Shown here: piece by piece, positions 62,858 to 64,000 of the stretch
How positions within the stretch are numbered: position 1 is the first letter of the stretch
Layout of the letters: each line of letters opens with the position of its first letter
DNA from: Caldisphaera sp.
GTDB lineage: Archaea; Thermoproteota; Thermoprotei_A; Sulfolobales; Acidilobaceae
NCBI RefSeq assembly: GCF_023256325.1
Contig: NZ_JAGDXI010000044.1
Location: 1 to 64,000, forward strand
DNA: 64,000 bases
Reading direction: 5' to 3'
The notes under the pieces: model-generated
Databases searched by the model: none
The model's input: only the letters and a program-made list of their open reading frames with translations
Told to the model about the DNA's origin: nothing
Position numbers and translations under genes: made by a program

Positions 62858-63979
62858 TTAGATTCCGCTTCTCCTTTTTTTAGATTGTGCTTCTTCACTA
62901 GTCCTGCTTGCAATTATTTCATATAAAACTGATTTTTTCCCTGGTATAGGCCTTAAAAGCCTTCCAAGCCTTTGTATGAACTGTCTCCTCGAACCAGTTC
63001 CAGAAACAAATATACCAACATTTGCATCAGGTATGTCAAGACCTTCATCTCCAACTGTTGTGATTACTAATATACCTGATTTAGAACTCTTAAAATTATA
63101 TAAGGTTTCTATTCTGTTTTTTTCATCTATGCCTCCATGAATTAAATATGCATTTAATTTACTAGCAAGTTCTTCGGCCTGATCCCTATACTGAGTAAAT
63201 ATTATTATTTTAGAGCCTTTACTTAATTCATTTTTGGCAATTTCAATAACTTTTTCTATTTTAGAACTGCTCTTTTGTATGATTTGTTGCATTTGTGATT
63301 TTATTTTCAATGCCCTTATTGCATTCGTTTCTCCCCTTCTGGCTGCTTCTAATATCTCATTGAAGCTTCTACCCTTGCTATAATTAATGTATAGCTTTCT
63401 TAGCTCATCATATTTATTCATATCTTCTTTATTTAGCTCGACTCTTATTCTCCTTATAATAAAAGGCGCTAAATAACCCTCTTCTGATAATTCACTTGGA
63501 GATTTTTGATAAATTATGCCCCCAATTAAAGGAAATATTTCTTCATGTTTTCCATCTTCTCTTACTGCAGTTGCAGAAAGTCCCATTCTATATGGAGAGG
63601 GCATTTTTGTAGCTATTGCCTTAAATTTCTCAGCTGGTAAATGATGAGCTTCATCAAATATTAATAGCATGAACTTTTTAGAAAATATATCAATATTTCT
63701 AAAAGCGCTTTGATACGTTGTAATAGTTATTGGAAGAATTGTTTTTTCATCACCATAAAATGAACCTATCATGCCTCCTGCATCGGTGAACTTCTTTATA
63801 GAATCTTCCCATTGCCTTATGTGTTCTTTTGTATAAACAACAATAAGGGTAGGTACATTTAGCTTTGTCATAGCATTTATAGCTACAATAGTTTTCCCAG
63901 AGCCTGTAGGTAAAACTATTACCCCTTTACTCTTATTAGATTCCCATGCCTTTACTGCCTCCTCTTGATAATCTCTCAA
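62858..63979 (-). CDS. XPB-like superfamily 2 helicase (5' end beyond window edge)
   Basis: LPTGSGKTIVAINAM, FDEAHHLP, GLSATAVREDGKHEEI, QRLGRLLRP; frame stays open upstream to the window end. Confidence 0.88.
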   Translation of the reverse strand: MRDYQEEAVKAWESNKSKGVIVLPTGSGKTIVAINAMTKLNVPTLIVVYTKEHIRQWEDSIKKFTDAGGMIGSFYGDEKTILPITITTYQSAFRNIDIFSKKFMLLIFDEAHHLPAEKFKAIATKMPSPYRMGLSATAVREDGKHEEIFPLIGGIIYQKSPSELSEEGYLAPFIIRRIRVELNKEDMNKYDELRKLYINYSKGRSFNEILEAARRGETNAIRALKIKSQMQQIIQKSSSKIEKVIEIAKNELSKGSKIIIFTQYRDQAEELASKLNAYLIHGGIDEKNRIETLYNFKSSKSGILVITTVGDEGLDIPDANVGIFVSGTGSRRQFIQRLGRLLRPIPGKKSVLYEIIASRTSEEAQSKKRRSGI

Positions 63980-64000
63980 TTCCCCATTGAACTTTAATTG

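Noticed and set aside
1-64000. CRISPR arrays, transposons, prophage, defence islands
   Set aside because: No regularly spaced repeats, transposase, integrase or known defence protein signatures were seen in either strand.

Overview
AT-rich archaeal chromosomal window, almost fully coding. Gene content (Topo VI, PCNA, CDC48-type ATPase, deoxyhypusine synthase, TFS, ABCE1/Rli1, DUF373 and DUF1512 proteins, protein disulfide oxidoreductase, methylmalonyl-CoA mutase) fits a thermophilic crenarchaeon (Thermoproteota). A Caldisphaera/Acidilobales-like source is only a guess from base composition and gene set. I support about 70 protein genes, one intact tRNA-Val(TAC), an RNase P RNA closed by a perfect 14-bp P1 helix, one complete C/D box sRNA candidate (36440-36502, minus) and one C/D box sRNA candidate cut by the left edge (1-53, plus). 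I saw no rRNA operon, CRISPR array, transposase or prophage. Items most worth a second look: the two C/D sRNA candidates; a GC-rich hairpin leader upstream of tRNA-Val; an RNase P Pop5-like subunit with an N-terminal transmembrane segment; tandem paralogous nucleotidyltransferase-fold genes followed by a perfect 10-bp hairpin; a BtuF-like protein without signal peptide divergent from the methylmalonyl-CoA mutase operon; a probable ATT start codon; a GNAT gene inserted in a ribosomal protein cluster that is truncated at both ends; and a membrane-anchored Holliday-junction-resolvase-like nuclease. I found no clear multi-gene defence or mobile system. All family calls were made by eye from the sequence; no database was searched.
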